64,000 nucleotides of DNA from Aphanothece hegewaldii CCALA 016 (GCF_003007785.1 NZ_PXOH01000014.1:1-64000), one strand, 5' to 3'; counted from the first letter of the stretch, positions 17,342 to 29,824 are shown. Numbers and translations: made by a program. The notes: generated from the sequence alone by a model not told the origin.

Positions 17342-18064
17342 TTATAGTTGGCCACGCATAGCCAATTTCATTTCTTTAACAGCGCGTTCGAGTCCAACCA
17401 CAACCGCACGACTAATAATCGTATGTCCAATATTAAGTTCTTCCATGCCCGATAAACAAGCCACTGGATAAACATTCCAATAGGTTAAGCCATGTCCTGC
17501 ATTAACTCGTAAACCTGAAGCGATCGCAATCTCACAACCTTTTCTCAAGAATTCTAACTCATGAAAGCGGCCAGTTTCACTAATCGCTTCTGCATATTTA
17601 CCTGTATGGAGTTCAATAAATTTAGCTTGAGTTTTGGCTGCGGCTTCTATTTGTGAAGGATCAGCATCAATAAACCAGCTTACAGGAATTCCAGCACTTT
17701 GTAACTGTTCGACCACTTCTGTAAAACGCTTTAAATTCCCGACAATATCGATACCACCTTCTGTTGTGACTTCTTCCCGTTTTTCGGGTACAAGTGTGAC
17801 ATAATCAGGTTTAATATCAAGTGCAATACCAACCATCTCTTCAGTCGGTGCCATCTCTAAGTTTAAATGGGTTCTGACGGTTTGACGTAATAGCCTAACA
17901 TCCCTGTCTTGGATATGTCGGCGATCCTCTCTAAGATGCACTGTAATGCCATCTGCGCCCCCTAATTCCGCTAATACCGCCGCCGCAACAGGATCAGGTT
18001 CTACGGTTCTGCGGGCTTGTCGAACGGTCGCCACGTGGTCAATATTAACACCTAGTGTCAGCAA
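17342..18064 (-). CDS. pdxJ: Pyridoxine 5'-phosphate synthase
   Basis: 240 residues, the usual size. It condenses 1-deoxyxylulose 5-phosphate with 3-amino-2-oxopropyl phosphate to make pyridoxine 5'-phosphate, the ring-closing step of the DXP-dependent vitamin B6 route. TIM-barrel markers: [16 protein letters not shown] at the start, the catalytic-loop [30 protein letters not shown], and the phosphate-binding [15 protein letters not shown] near the end. It is the first gene of a probable pdxJ-ycf54 transcript. The start ATG at 18064 is fixed by homology. Confidence 0.96.
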   Translation of the reverse strand: MLTLGVNIDHVATVRQARRTVEPDPVAAAVLAELGGADGITVHLREDRRHIQDRDVRLLRQTVRTHLNLEMAPTEEMVGIALDIKPDYVTLVPEKREEVTTEGGIDIVGNLKRFTEVVEQLQSAGIPVSWFIDADPSQIEAAAKTQAKFIELHTGKYAEAISETGRFHELEFLRKGCEIAIASGLRVNAGHGLTYWNVYPVACLSGMEELNIGHTIISRAVVVGLERAVKEMKLAMRGQL

Positions 18065-18212
18065 AACTAAATGTCTCCTATGAATGGAAATTAGTCTAGA
18101 CTTTCATTTTAATACTTACCTCATCGTTTCCTCATCTAATCTTGATCGCATACGGTCGCTCTTTATGAGACAATCGGCTATCAACAAGAAAATTAGATAA
18201 GACAAATACTAT

Positions 18213-20186
18213 ATGTCAGAATCTACTATTGAATCCGTTTTACACGAAGAAAGAGTCTTTAACCCACCGTCGGAATTTTCTTCTTACGCACATATTAAAA
18301 GCCTAGATGAGTATGAACAACTTTACGAAAAAGCTAAAGCCGATCCTGTCGCTTTTTGGGCAGAACTCGCCGAACAAGAATTAGAATGGTTCCAAAAATG
18401 GGATACTGTTCTAGACTGGAATGATCCGCCCTTTGCTAAATGGTTTGTCGGTGGAAAAATTAATATTTGTTACAACTGTCTTGACAGACATCTCACCACT
18501 TGGAGACGAAATAAAGCAGCCTTGATCTGGGAAGGTGAACCAGGGGACACGCGAACCCTTACCTATGCCCAACTGCATCGGGAAGTATGTCAGTTTGCCA
18601 ATGCGATGAAACAGCTAGGGGTGAAAAAAGGCGATCGCGTTGGGATCTATATGCCGATGATCCCAGAAGCGGCTATAGCTATGTTAGCTTGTGCTAGAAT
18701 CGGTGCAGTTCATGGCGTGGTTTTTGGTGGGTTTAGTGCAGAAGCCCTAAAAGAACGTCTAGGAGATGCAGAAGCAACTCTAGTTATTACCGCAGATGGT
18801 GGCTTCCGTAAAGACAAAGTCGTCGCCCTCAAAGAACAAGTCGATCTGGCTTTAGCGAATAATGCTTGCCCAAGTGTCCAAAATGTGCTAGTCGTTCAGC
18901 GTACCAAAGAACCCGTCACAATGGTAGAAGGGCGTGATCATTGGTGGCATGATTTACAAAAGCAAGTGTCTGATGACTGTCCTGCTGAACCGATGGATAG
19001 TGAGGATATGTTATTTATTCTCTATACCAGTGGCTCAACGGGCAAACCAAAAGGCGTTGTTCACACGACGGCGGGTTATAATTTATACACCCACATGACG
19101 ACGAAATGGATCTTCGATCTCAAAGATACTGATGTCTATTGGTGTACGGCTGATGTCGGTTGGATCACAGGACATAGTTATATTGTGTATGGTCCCTTAT
19201 CCAATGGTGCGACAACTTTGATGTATGAAGGGGTGCCGCGTCCTTCTAACCCTGGTTGTTTCTGGGACATTATCGAAAAATATAAAGTTAATATTTTCTA
19301 CACTGCACCAACGGCGATCCGTGCGTTTATTAAAATGGGAGAAGAATTACCGAATGCACGTAATTTATCTTCTTTGCGTTTATTAGGAACTGTTGGCGAA
19401 CCGATTAACCCTGAAGCTTGGATCTGGTATCATCGTGTGATCGGGAATGAAAAATGTCCGATCGTTGATACTTGGTGGCAAACCGAAACTGGTGGTATCA
19501 TGATTACGCCATTGCCCGGTGCAACACCGACTAAACCTGGTTCTGCAACACGTCCGTTTCCCGGTATTTTAGCCGAAGTCGTGGATCTTGATGGTACTCC
19601 AGTTCCAGCGAATGAAGGTGGATATTTAGTCATTAAACATCCTTGGCCGAGTATGATGCGAACAGTGTATAAAAACCCTGAACGCTTCCGTAATACTTAT
19701 TGGGAACATATCGCCCCCAAAGATGGAGAATATATTTATTTTGCTGGTGATGGAAGTCGTCAAGATGAAGATGGTTACTTCTGGGTGATGGGTCGCGTTG
19801 ATGATGTGATCAATGTTGCGGGTCATCGTTTGGGAACAATGGAAGTAGAATCAGCTTTAGTGTCCCATCCGTCGGTTGCTGAGGCAGCAGTCGTGGGTAA
19901 GCCCGATGACCTCAAAGGTGAGGAAATTTACGCTTTTGTGACTCTAGAAGGCGATTATGTGGCTTCTGACGCACTTTTGAAAGAACTACAAGCCCATGTG
20001 GTCAAGGAAATTGGAGCGATCGCACGTCCAGGGGAAATTCGTTTTACTGATGTTCTGCCAAAAACTCGTTCAGGTAAGATTATGCGGCGTTTGTTGCGTA
20101 GTTTAGCAGCAGGACAAGAAATCGTCGGTGATACTTCTACTTTAGAGGATCGATCGGTTTTAGATAAATTACGTTCTGGCTCTTAG
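18213..20186 (+). CDS. acs: Acetyl-CoA synthetase (AMP-forming)
   Basis: 657 residues. It activates acetate to acetyl-CoA through an acetyl-adenylate. It has an N-terminal ACAS domain, then the AMP-binding core with [12 protein letters not shown] (about 270), [17 protein letters not shown], the [10 protein letters not shown] adenylation motif, and the C-terminal lid ending [15 protein letters not shown], whose lysine is the acetylation-controlled catalytic residue of this family. With pyruvate dehydrogenase and phosphoketolase also in this window it feeds the acetyl-CoA pool. It is transcribed alone; a GGGTTTGG/CCAAACCC palindrome follows its stop. Confidence 0.97.
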   Translation: MSESTIESVLHEERVFNPPSEFSSYAHIKSLDEYEQLYEKAKADPVAFWAELAEQELEWFQKWDTVLDWNDPPFAKWFVGGKINICYNCLDRHLTTWRRNKAALIWEGEPGDTRTLTYAQLHREVCQFANAMKQLGVKKGDRVGIYMPMIPEAAIAMLACARIGAVHGVVFGGFSAEALKERLGDAEATLVITADGGFRKDKVVALKEQVDLALANNACPSVQNVLVVQRTKEPVTMVEGRDHWWHDLQKQVSDDCPAEPMDSEDMLFILYTSGSTGKPKGVVHTTAGYNLYTHMTTKWIFDLKDTDVYWCTADVGWITGHSYIVYGPLSNGATTLMYEGVPRPSNPGCFWDIIEKYKVNIFYTAPTAIRAFIKMGEELPNARNLSSLRLLGTVGEPINPEAWIWYHRVIGNEKCPIVDTWWQTETGGIMITPLPGATPTKPGSATRPFPGILAEVVDLDGTPVPANEGGYLVIKHPWPSMMRTVYKNPERFRNTYWEHIAPKDGEYIYFAGDGSRQDEDGYFWVMGRVDDVINVAGHRLGTMEVESALVSHPSVAEAAVVGKPDDLKGEEIYAFVTLEGDYVASDALLKELQAHVVKEIGAIARPGEIRFTDVLPKTRSGKIMRRLLRSLAAGQEIVGDTSTLEDRSVLDKLRSGS

Positions 20187-20192
20187 AACACT

Positions 20193-20216
20193 TGTAGGGG
20201 TTTGGTCGCCAAACCC
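20193..20216 (+). repeat. GGGTTTGG/CCAAACCC dispersed palindrome, copy 1
   Basis: TGTAGGGGTTTGGTCGCCAA followed by ACCC, seven bases after the acs stop. The inverted arms GGGTTTGG and CCAAACCC flank a 3-nt loop. Other copies are at 36059-36081 (reverse), 43812-43835 and 49032-49056. No T-run follows, so terminator activity is uncertain. Confidence 0.75.
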
Positions 20217-20297
20217 AATATTTAACACTCTTAAGTCATTCTCTTTTTTTTTGTAAGATAGACATACACCCTTTTATTCTCCTACCATCGTCCTTGA

Positions 20298-21674
20298 ATG
20301 TTTAATTGGTTTCGTCGTCAGCATAGTTCCTCTAACCAACCCCAAGAACAGGAACAAGAACAACAGCCTACAGTCGAAGACTCCATCGTTGAGACTCAAA
20401 CCGAAACCGTCGAGTCAGTCTCAGAAACAACCGAGACAAATACCCTCAACTGGGCGAAAACTGCTTTTAAAAATATTCAACAACGCAAATCACAAAACAC
20501 AACAGAAGTCAACCCACCTGAAGAAGAAATTAAGGAAGCTGTAGAAGAAACAGTAACCGCATCGGGCCCCGCTTGGATGCAAAAATCGAAACGACTCGAA
20601 GAACTTAAAGAAACTGCAATTGTTTCACCCACAGACGAACCAGAAACGACGACCCAAACTGATGATACTCTTGATGAAGAATTTGTTTGGTCGGCCAACG
20701 TTTTAGCCAAACAAGGACGGAAAGCGGAAGATGTTTCAGAAGAAGAAATTAACTGGCTCAAACGACTTCGCCAAGGACTCGGTAAAACAAGACGAAGTTT
20801 AGTTAATCAGCTTAAATCCATTGTTGGACAAGGGCCACTCAATCAAGATGCGGTTTCTGATATAGAATCTATTTTACTGCAAGCGGATGTCGGAGTAGAG
20901 GCGACTGATCAGATTATAGACGCACTACAAACAAAACTACGTCAAGAAGCTTTACCCTCTAATCAAGCTTTAGAATACCTTAAAGAAATTGTACGAGAAA
21001 TCCTCGATCGCCCTCTTAAAGATGTGGAAGATGTTAGCTTTGAACCCGAAAAAGGTAAGCTGAATATTTGGTTACTCACGGGCGTAAATGGTGTAGGTAA
21101 AACCACTACCATCGGGAAACTAGCTCATCTCGCCCAAAAATCGGGTTATAGTTGTGTAATTGCCGCAGCAGATACCTTTCGGGCAGCCGCAGTCGAACAA
21201 GTTAAAGTATGGGGCGATCGCAGTGGCACGGAAGTCATCGCCAACCCTGGTAAAAATACTGACCCCGCCGCCGTCGTCTTCGATGGAATTGCCGCAGCAC
21301 AAGCGAGAAATATAGAATTATTATTAGTCGATACAGCAGGACGCTTACAAAACAAGAAAAATCTTATGGACGAATTGACCAAAATTCGTCGTATTGTCGA
21401 TAAAAAAGCGAGTAATGCTCATGTCGAATCTTTATTAGTCTTAGATGCTACCTTGGGACAAAATGGCTTACGTCAAGCGCAAGTATTCGCCGAAGCTGCT
21501 CAACTCAGTGGTGTAGTTTTAACCAAGTTAGACGGAACCGCTAAAGGTGGCGTAGCTTTAGCCGTCGTACAAGAATTAAATCTACCCATTCGTTTTATCG
21601 GTGCAGGTGAAGGAATAGAAGATCTAAGACCATTTTCGAGTTATGAGTTTGTCGAGGCTCTTTTAAATGGGTAA
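20298..21674 (+). CDS. ftsY: Signal recognition particle receptor FtsY
   Basis: 458 residues. The N-terminal 150 residues are acidic and Glu/Gln/Thr-rich (the A domain), then come a four-helix N domain (GLGKTRRSLVNQLKSIVG) and the G domain with GVNGVGKTTTIGKLA (G1), DTFRAAAVEQVKVWG, LLVDTAGRLQNK (G3) and TKLDGTAKGG (G4). It docks SRP-ribosome complexes at the membrane for co-translational insertion. The start ATG at 20298 (MFNWFRRQ) gives the amphipathic, Arg-containing first helix usual in the family. It probably has its own transcript. Confidence 0.96.
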   Translation: MFNWFRRQHSSSNQPQEQEQEQQPTVEDSIVETQTETVESVSETTETNTLNWAKTAFKNIQQRKSQNTTEVNPPEEEIKEAVEETVTASGPAWMQKSKRLEELKETAIVSPTDEPETTTQTDDTLDEEFVWSANVLAKQGRKAEDVSEEEINWLKRLRQGLGKTRRSLVNQLKSIVGQGPLNQDAVSDIESILLQADVGVEATDQIIDALQTKLRQEALPSNQALEYLKEIVREILDRPLKDVEDVSFEPEKGKLNIWLLTGVNGVGKTTTIGKLAHLAQKSGYSCVIAAADTFRAAAVEQVKVWGDRSGTEVIANPGKNTDPAAVVFDGIAAAQARNIELLLVDTAGRLQNKKNLMDELTKIRRIVDKKASNAHVESLLVLDATLGQNGLRQAQVFAEAAQLSGVVLTKLDGTAKGGVALAVVQELNLPIRFIGAGEGIEDLRPFSSYEFVEALLNG

Positions 21675-21698
21675 TCAAAATGGTTCGGGTATTATACA

Positions 21699-22889
21699 TT
21701 AAATCTCTAAAATAATCAATTGTTTTTGCTGAAGCGATCGCACTACGTCTAAACTGATCTTCGTTTCCTGTATAATTTCCCCTACGGTTTGTCCCTGACA
21801 ATGCTCCATAAATCTAAATTCATCATCAGATAAAGTAATCGGTTGATAATCTAAATTGAGCAGTGTAGAACTCGGCCAACCGTGCATACAGGGATGAATT
21901 TCAGGAACCGCAGCCCGTAATAATTGCTCATCTGACCAATCTGTTTTTACAATAGGAGGTTTACCCAAGAAAAACTCATAGTGAGTAATTTCAGGATCTA
22001 AAAGTTCAATCAAACGATATTTTTCTCTTTCGCTTAAAGATTGCGTTCTTTCAAGTAATTCGGGTGATTTCCCTAATAAACGATCTAATTGCCAGTATTG
22101 GGGATTAGAAAAACCAATAAACTCCAATCCTGAAGCGTCAATCAATTCAAATAAAGTATGGATATTGTAATCAACTTCTTGAGGATGAACATACATATCA
22201 GCAAAAGATTCATCTCGATGATTTTCTAATGACCATCGTTCTTTTTCCCTCTTGACAATTCGATTGTTTTCTGGTAAAGAATTAAAAATCTGACGACCGA
22301 CAAAAACACCATCTTTGTAGTCGCCTTTTCGTTCACCTTGAAGAAGTGCGATCGCTTGTTGCATCAATTGAATTTCCCAACGTCCCAACTCAGCATAAAC
22401 AAAGATATGAAACAACCCGCCTGGGGCTAATTTTTTTGCTAAAGCTTGAATACCTTTCACGGGATCGGGTAAATGATGTAATACGCCTACACAGTTGATT
22501 AAATCAAATTCACCAGGAATTTGATCAGCATTTTCAATATTGATATGATGAAATGAAACAGGAGCCTTGTGAGAAGCGATAACACCCGATCGTTGAGATC
22601 TTTCTTGAGCAATTTCTAAAGCTTTTTCGCTGAGATCCATCCCGACAATTTCCGCTTCAGGATTAAGAAAAATCAGATATTCTGTACCAACACCTGTACC
22701 ACATCCTGCATCTAAAATACGGACATTGTGACGAGTGGGTTTATGTCCCGTACAGAAATTATAAGCCGCCGTCCAATTCCATCGCCAGTTATAGCCTGGT
22801 GGGGGTTCATCGAGTAAAGGTTCTGGCGGAAAAGGATAAGTATTATAAAGACGTTGTACCGCTTTTCTACGAGTTGTATCGTTGGACAT
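21699..22889 (-). CDS. Class I SAM-dependent methyltransferase, unknown substrate
   Basis: 396 residues from ATG 22889 (MSNDTTRRKAVQRLYNTYPF); a TTG four codons upstream is less likely. It has a Rossmann methyltransferase core with SAM motif I VRILDAGCGTGVGTEYL (about 60-76), the acidic VGMDLSEKALEIA, and LINCVGVLHHLPDP. The C-terminal half is a separate helical region with a winged-helix-like end (IIQETKISLDVVRSLQQKQL). Substrate is not predictable; the YNTYPFPPEP lead-in recurs in cyanobacterial proteins annotated only as methyltransferases. It converges on ftsY with a 24-bp gap. Confidence 0.85.
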   Translation of the reverse strand: MSNDTTRRKAVQRLYNTYPFPPEPLLDEPPPGYNWRWNWTAAYNFCTGHKPTRHNVRILDAGCGTGVGTEYLIFLNPEAEIVGMDLSEKALEIAQERSQRSGVIASHKAPVSFHHINIENADQIPGEFDLINCVGVLHHLPDPVKGIQALAKKLAPGGLFHIFVYAELGRWEIQLMQQAIALLQGERKGDYKDGVFVGRQIFNSLPENNRIVKREKERWSLENHRDESFADMYVHPQEVDYNIHTLFELIDASGLEFIGFSNPQYWQLDRLLGKSPELLERTQSLSEREKYRLIELLDPEITHYEFFLGKPPIVKTDWSDEQLLRAAVPEIHPCMHGWPSSTLLNLDYQPITLSDDEFRFMEHCQGQTVGEIIQETKISLDVVRSLQQKQLIILEI

Positions 22890-23100
22890 GAGTTCAATCA
22901 ATTTTTAGGCGCTTCTTTATTAGTATAGAACGAGCTAGAGACATTAAATATAAACGGCGTGATTTAACTGACTAAAATTTCCTCATTGATTTAATACCAC
23001 TGACCTTAATACCCATATAAAATAAATAATGTCATGGTGTATTAATAGACGTGTTTCGTTTTCTTTATCTATAAATTCATTTTCACCTAGTAAGATTTTT

Positions 23101-23676
23101 ATGATTGCTCTATCGAATAACATTCCTTTAACCGTCGAAGAATATCTTAAATTTGAAGAAGAAAGCCCGCTCAAGCACGAATATATAGACGGACAAGTTT
23201 ACGCTATGTCAGGAACGACAGATACTCATAACACCATCACCTTAAATCTTGCTTTGTTGATTCGTAATCATCTGCGAGGAACAAACTGTCGAGTATATTT
23301 TGCTGATATTAAAGCTACAATCGAAAAAAGAAACCGTTTTTATTATCCAGATCTTTTAGTTACCTGTAACCCCCAAGATCGAGAAACTTCGACTTATAAA
23401 CGTTTTCCTAAACTGATTGTAGAAGTTCTCTCTAATTCTACCGAAGCTTTTGATCGCGGCGATAAATTTAACGATTATCAAACATTGGATAGTCTAGAAG
23501 AATACGTTATTGTTAACACCAAACACCAAAGAGTTGAAATCTTTCGACGTAACGAGCAAAATTTATGGGTATTAGAAACATATACCCCAAAAGAACAAAC
23601 TTTTACACTTCAAAGTATTAACCTAACAGCTTCTTTTCTCGAACTCTACGAAGATGCAGATTTAGAATTAATTTAA
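23101..23676 (+). CDS. Uma2 family putative endonuclease (DUF820)
   Basis: 191 residues from ATG 23101 (MIALSNNIPLTVEEYLKFEE); an upstream in-frame ATG at 23029 has no family similarity. Uma2 hallmarks: the EYIDGQVYAMSG motif near residue 35, then FYYPDLLVTC and PKLIVEVLSNSTEAFDRGDK, which carry the D...ExK of a restriction-endonuclease-like fold, and a YVIVNTKHQRVEIF strand. Such genes are numerous in cyanobacteria and their roles are mostly unknown. No partner gene is adjacent. Confidence 0.88.
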   Translation: MIALSNNIPLTVEEYLKFEEESPLKHEYIDGQVYAMSGTTDTHNTITLNLALLIRNHLRGTNCRVYFADIKATIEKRNRFYYPDLLVTCNPQDRETSTYKRFPKLIVEVLSNSTEAFDRGDKFNDYQTLDSLEEYVIVNTKHQRVEIFRRNEQNLWVLETYTPKEQTFTLQSINLTASFLELYEDADLELI

Positions 23677-23892
23677 TATTGCTTCATTAGTCATGCACAC
23701 GCTGACCTGAAGCCACTCAACAAGCTAAATTCGTATGACATTTGCTGATTGATTAAAATAAGTTAATCAATTATTACGAATCTTATAGATTGTTTTAATT
23801 CGAGTTAAACGAGGTCAGAATCCTTGCCTGACTTGACCCAAACAACAATTATTAACTAAAATTGAAAGTAGTACAGATATTAAGATAATACA

Positions 23893-24222
23893 ATGGCAGT
23901 TCAACGATGGACAGATGAAATGTTAGATGAGTTGGCTTTAAGTTTGGTTGAGCTTCGAGATAACATAGATGGACTAAGGATAACCGCACAAGCTTTGTTA
24001 CAAGTAGCCGCACAACAACAGCGAGACACGGAGTTAGCTAAACAAGATATGGAGTTAGCTAAACAAGATATAGAGTTACATAGACAAGATATAGAGTTAG
24101 CTAAACAAGAGATGGAGCTATTTAAACAACGACAAGCAGAATCCGATCAAAGGTTTAATATTTTGCTTGAAGAAATACGATATTTGAGACGAGCTAGTCA
24201 GGGTGATGAGATAGACTCTTAA
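23893..24222 (+). CDS. Small coiled-coil protein with tandem ELAKQD-type repeats
   Basis: 109 residues. After a WTDEMLDELALSLVELRDNI lead-in, residues about 54-87 repeat a seven-residue unit (ELAKQDM, ELAKQDI, ELHRQDI, ELAKQEM, ELFKQRQ), a perfect heptad for a coiled coil. The DNA carries matching 21-bp repeats (GAGTTAGCTAAACAAGATAT). It is soluble with no catalytic motif. Related short proteins with a WTDExxDxLA start are common in cyanobacteria, function unknown. The 216-bp region upstream contains a short GTCAG/CTGAC inverted pair near 23814-23832. Confidence 0.65.
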   Translation: MAVQRWTDEMLDELALSLVELRDNIDGLRITAQALLQVAAQQQRDTELAKQDMELAKQDIELHRQDIELAKQEMELFKQRQAESDQRFNILLEEIRYLRRASQGDEIDS

Positions 24223-24282
24223 TGTATATCTTTGTAAAGTTAATTTTTAAAACAGATCAACCGAAGTGGAGTTGACTACTGA

Positions 24283-24300
24283 GTTACATTAAGTTAAGCT
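24283..24300 (+). promoter_or_regulatory. HLR1-like direct repeat upstream of apcE (possible RpaB site)
   Basis: GTTACATT, two bases, then GTTAAGCT. The first half fits the HLR1 consensus (G/T)TTACA(A/T)(A/T) exactly; the second departs at two core bases and one flanking base. HLR1 is bound by RpaB, the regulator in the NblS pathway, and occurs ahead of phycobilisome and photosystem genes. It lies about 200 bases before the apcE ATG. The match is imperfect, so this is only suggestive. Confidence 0.3.
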
Positions 24301-24490
24301 TTGTTCTCCTGTTTATCCAAATTGAACCAATATTCTATATAATTCTTAACAAACGTCCTCAGAAAGCACGAAACAGTTTAATCTAGATGCTGACTGAAAT
24401 TTTAAACATCTGGTTTTAAAACAAGATGTTGCGGATCTCATCACTCCGTCTGGAGTAGAAACGCAATCTTTGTCAATGGGAGATAATTAA

Positions 24491-27208
<2,718 letters not shown>

Positions 27209-27241
27209 TCATTTCCAAGTCATAAATTGTAGTTAGTTAAA

Positions 27242-27273
27242 AGGGGCGTATATTCTGCGCCTCTATTTTTTTT
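27242..27273 (+). terminator. Intrinsic terminator of apcE
   Basis: AGGGGCG (27242-27248) pairs with CGCCTCT (27258-27264), one G-T wobble, 9-nt loop, followed by an A and eight Ts. It begins 34 bases after the apcE stop and its T-run touches the stop of the convergent glycosyltransferase. Confidence 0.85.
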
Positions 27274-28072
27274 AAGCGTCTTTATGAATAATTTCTAAGT
27301 TTGGCATTCCCCAACATTCATAGCCCATATCATAAGCCATCATCCCTAGTCCTTCGGTTTCGATCTCACCTTTATATTTTTTAGACAACAGCCATTCTAT
27401 GCCTTTAGTTCCCGAAAAATAATTATCATGGCGTATTAACTTGCTTTGATTTCCATACAGAAAAGGCGGGAAAACTAATCCTTCTCGATGAATATCAGCT
27501 TTAATAAACAGCATTGTTCCACCAACACCATGAATTTTAACTAAATCTCCTTCTTTTCTTAAATCGTGCATATATCGTTTTCCTTTATCGCGCCAAGCAT
27601 TAAGATCGAAACTGTTTCCACCATATTTTTTAACACAATGAGGATGTACGATCACTTTTCCCGTGTTTAAAAATCTTTCGATAATGTCGGGTGGATATTC
27701 GATTACATCAACATCTATCCAAAGTACCCAATCTTGCTCATTGAGGGCATGAAATAGAAGCTGATTTCTACTTTTAGCGAGGATTGTTCTACGTTGTACT
27801 TGAATTTTTAAAGCCCAGCGTGGCATTCCTTCGGGGATACGAAACCCATAATCTTTTTTCCAGAGATTAGCTGAATCAAATTTTTGGTTTAGCTGTGGTA
27901 GTCTTTTTTTGAGTTCCTTATAAGTTTGATCTATACTATCACTTTCTAAAAATGCTAGAGAAATTAAATGATGTGGATAGGTAAGTTGCTCTAGTAATTT
28001 AAAATATGTTTCTAAAGATAATTCAGCATCTTTGACTGGTGTTAAGATGAGGATCTTTTCCGTATTGTCCAT
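27272..28072 (-). CDS. Anp1/GT62-like glycosyltransferase
   Basis: 266 residues. Hallmarks of the Anp1 family (GT62, best known from fungal mannan polymerase): ILILTPVKDAELSLETYFKL at the start, HHLISLAFLESDSIDQTY, the metal-binding VLWIDVDVIEYPPDII, then KIHGVGGTMLFIKADIHREG and EGLGMMAYDMGYECWGMPN. A GT-A fold adding a sugar, by family precedent mannose, is expected. It has no membrane anchor, unlike fungal members, so it would work in the cytoplasm. Its start overlaps the wzt stop (TGATG), so it is co-expressed with the exporter and probably builds the exported glycan. Confidence 0.82.
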   Translation of the reverse strand: MDNTEKILILTPVKDAELSLETYFKLLEQLTYPHHLISLAFLESDSIDQTYKELKKRLPQLNQKFDSANLWKKDYGFRIPEGMPRWALKIQVQRRTILAKSRNQLLFHALNEQDWVLWIDVDVIEYPPDIIERFLNTGKVIVHPHCVKKYGGNSFDLNAWRDKGKRYMHDLRKEGDLVKIHGVGGTMLFIKADIHREGLVFPPFLYGNQSKLIRHDNYFSGTKGIEWLLSKKYKGEIETEGLGMMAYDMGYECWGMPNLEIIHKDA

Positions 28073-28866
28073 CAGTTTTCTAAATTTTTGAGGTTAGTTT
28101 TATAGCTTTCATAGTGAGACAGAACTGTATCTGTTTTACCTTGCAAGATAACCCGTCCTTGATTTAATAGAATAGCGCGATCGCAAATCTTTGCAACTGC
28201 TTTCATATTATGGCTTACAAATAAGACCGTTCTGCCAGATTGAACAATTTCTTTAATTTTTAAAAAAGATTTTTCTTGAAAGGCTACATCTTCTACTGCT
28301 AGAACTTCATCAATGATCAAAATTTCGGGTTCTAAATGTGCCGTAATCGCAAAACCCAATCGCCCTTTCATACCACTAGAATAATGCTTGACAGGTGTAT
28401 CTAAAAATGCCTCTATTTCTGCGAAAGAAACAATTTCATCGAATTTACCGTTAATTTCTCCCCGTTTCATTCCTAAAATGATGCCGTTTAAATAAATATT
28501 CTCGCGCCCAGTTAATTCAGGATGAAAGCTGGCACCCGCTTCGATCATTGAACCTACTCTACCATGTATTTCAACATAACCTTCAGTCGGCTTAGTAATG
28601 CGAGAAAGAATTTTCAGTAATACAGATTTACCAGCACCATTGTGACCCATAATTGCGACTACTTCGCCCTGATTTACTTCAAAAGAAACATCTTTTAAAG
28701 CCCAAATGTAATTATTTTGTGTTTTGACTTGTTTTTTAGGATTAAATTGACGCAAAGGTGAGCGTATAATGTCATCAATAAATTCATGGAGAGCGCTAGA
28801 GGGATTTCGTTGATCGAGACAATAACGCTTACTTAAATTTTCGAGTCTAATCGCTAAATTTGTCAT
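28072..28866 (-). CDS. wzt: Polysaccharide ABC exporter, ATP-binding subunit (Wzt/TagH type)
   Basis: 264 residues. Walker A is GHNGAGKSVLLKIL (about 74-87), the signature YSSGMKGRLGFAI, Walker B EILIIDEVLAVED, and the switch histidine is in VLFVSHNM. The SSGM signature (rather than SGGQ) and GRVGSMIEAGASFHPELTGREN segment are typical of O-antigen/teichoic-acid exporters. It lacks the extra C-terminal carbohydrate-binding domain of some Wzt proteins, so export is probably independent of a terminal cap. It lies 3 bp downstream of wzm and overlaps the next gene by one base. Confidence 0.9.
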   Translation of the reverse strand: MTNLAIRLENLSKRYCLDQRNPSSALHEFIDDIIRSPLRQFNPKKQVKTQNNYIWALKDVSFEVNQGEVVAIMGHNGAGKSVLLKILSRITKPTEGYVEIHGRVGSMIEAGASFHPELTGRENIYLNGIILGMKRGEINGKFDEIVSFAEIEAFLDTPVKHYSSGMKGRLGFAITAHLEPEILIIDEVLAVEDVAFQEKSFLKIKEIVQSGRTVLFVSHNMKAVAKICDRAILLNQGRVILQGKTDTVLSHYESYKTNLKNLEN

Positions 28867-28869
28867 CTT

Positions 28870-29724
28870 TCATACCACATCAGCAAAACTATCTTCTTTA
28901 AACCGAAAATAGTAAGTACCACTGACTACCAATAGTACCGCAACCAAAGCGGAAACCAGCAGTAAGATACCAGAAAATTCGGCTTTTCCTAACAGCGCCC
29001 ATCGAAAACCTTCTACGACACCCGCCATTGGATTAATCCCATAAATCGCTTTCCATTGGGGAGGAATTAAGCTACTTGAATACGTCACAGGAGTAATAAA
29101 AAACCAGATTTGGGTAATGAAAGGTAGGATATAGCTGATATCTCGATATTCAACATTTAACGCGGCTAACCATAGCCCAATTCCAAAAGCTGTTGTAATC
29201 GTTAGTATAATAAAAAAAGGTAAAGTCCAAATTGCTACAGTCGGCACGATACCATAAAAAAGCATTATTCCGAGTAAAATAATTAAGGCGATCGCTAAAT
29301 CGACTAAACCTGTTACAATAACTGCCATCGGAAGAAGCAAACGAGGAAAATACGCTTTAGTAATCACATCATAATTGTTCACAATACTATTGCTCGTTTG
29401 TACCAAGATATTGGTAAAATAAGTCCAAGGAACTAAAGCTGTAAAAACAAAGACTGGATAAGGAATGCCTTGTGAGGGAATATTAAGCAATTTTCCAAAA
29501 AAAAGACTTAAAACAACCATTGTCATGAAAGGTTGAAGAACAGCCCAACTCGCACCGACAATAGTTTGTTTGTAACGCACTTTAAGATCTTTCCAAACGA
29601 ATAAATACAATAAATCTATGTATTCCCAGAGTTCCCAAAGATTAAGAAAAATTCGTTTTGTTGGTGGGCGAATTATCGTAATAGGTAGTGGAGTATGATA
29701 AATGGATTGTTTTTTCGTTGCCAC
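28870..29724 (-). CDS. wzm: Polysaccharide ABC exporter, permease (Wzm/ABC-2 type)
   Basis: 284 residues with an amphipathic interface helix (about 25-40), then VWKDLKVRYKQTIVGASWAV, the classic Wzm lead-in, followed by six hydrophobic segments (for example VFVFTALVPWTYFTNILV, AIALIILLGIMLFYGIV, ILLLVSALVAVLLVVSGTYY). With the ATPase downstream it should move a lipid-linked polysaccharide across the plasma membrane. First gene of a three-gene unit with wzt and the GT62-like gene. The 100-bp gap to the divergent fkbM-type gene should hold promoters for both, but no clear boxes were found. Confidence 0.9.
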   Translation of the reverse strand: MATKKQSIYHTPLPITIIRPPTKRIFLNLWELWEYIDLLYLFVWKDLKVRYKQTIVGASWAVLQPFMTMVVLSLFFGKLLNIPSQGIPYPVFVFTALVPWTYFTNILVQTSNSIVNNYDVITKAYFPRLLLPMAVIVTGLVDLAIALIILLGIMLFYGIVPTVAIWTLPFFIILTITTAFGIGLWLAALNVEYRDISYILPFITQIWFFITPVTYSSSLIPPQWKAIYGINPMAGVVEGFRWALLGKAEFSGILLLVSALVAVLLVVSGTYYFRFKEDSFADVV

Positions 29725-29824
29725 AAGCAGACTCGCTAAAATAAAAAGTTGATCACATTGATTCTTTTTGCTATATTAGCAGCTAATTTTCTCAAGGTAC
29801 AATTAATCTTTATGGAAATCTTAA

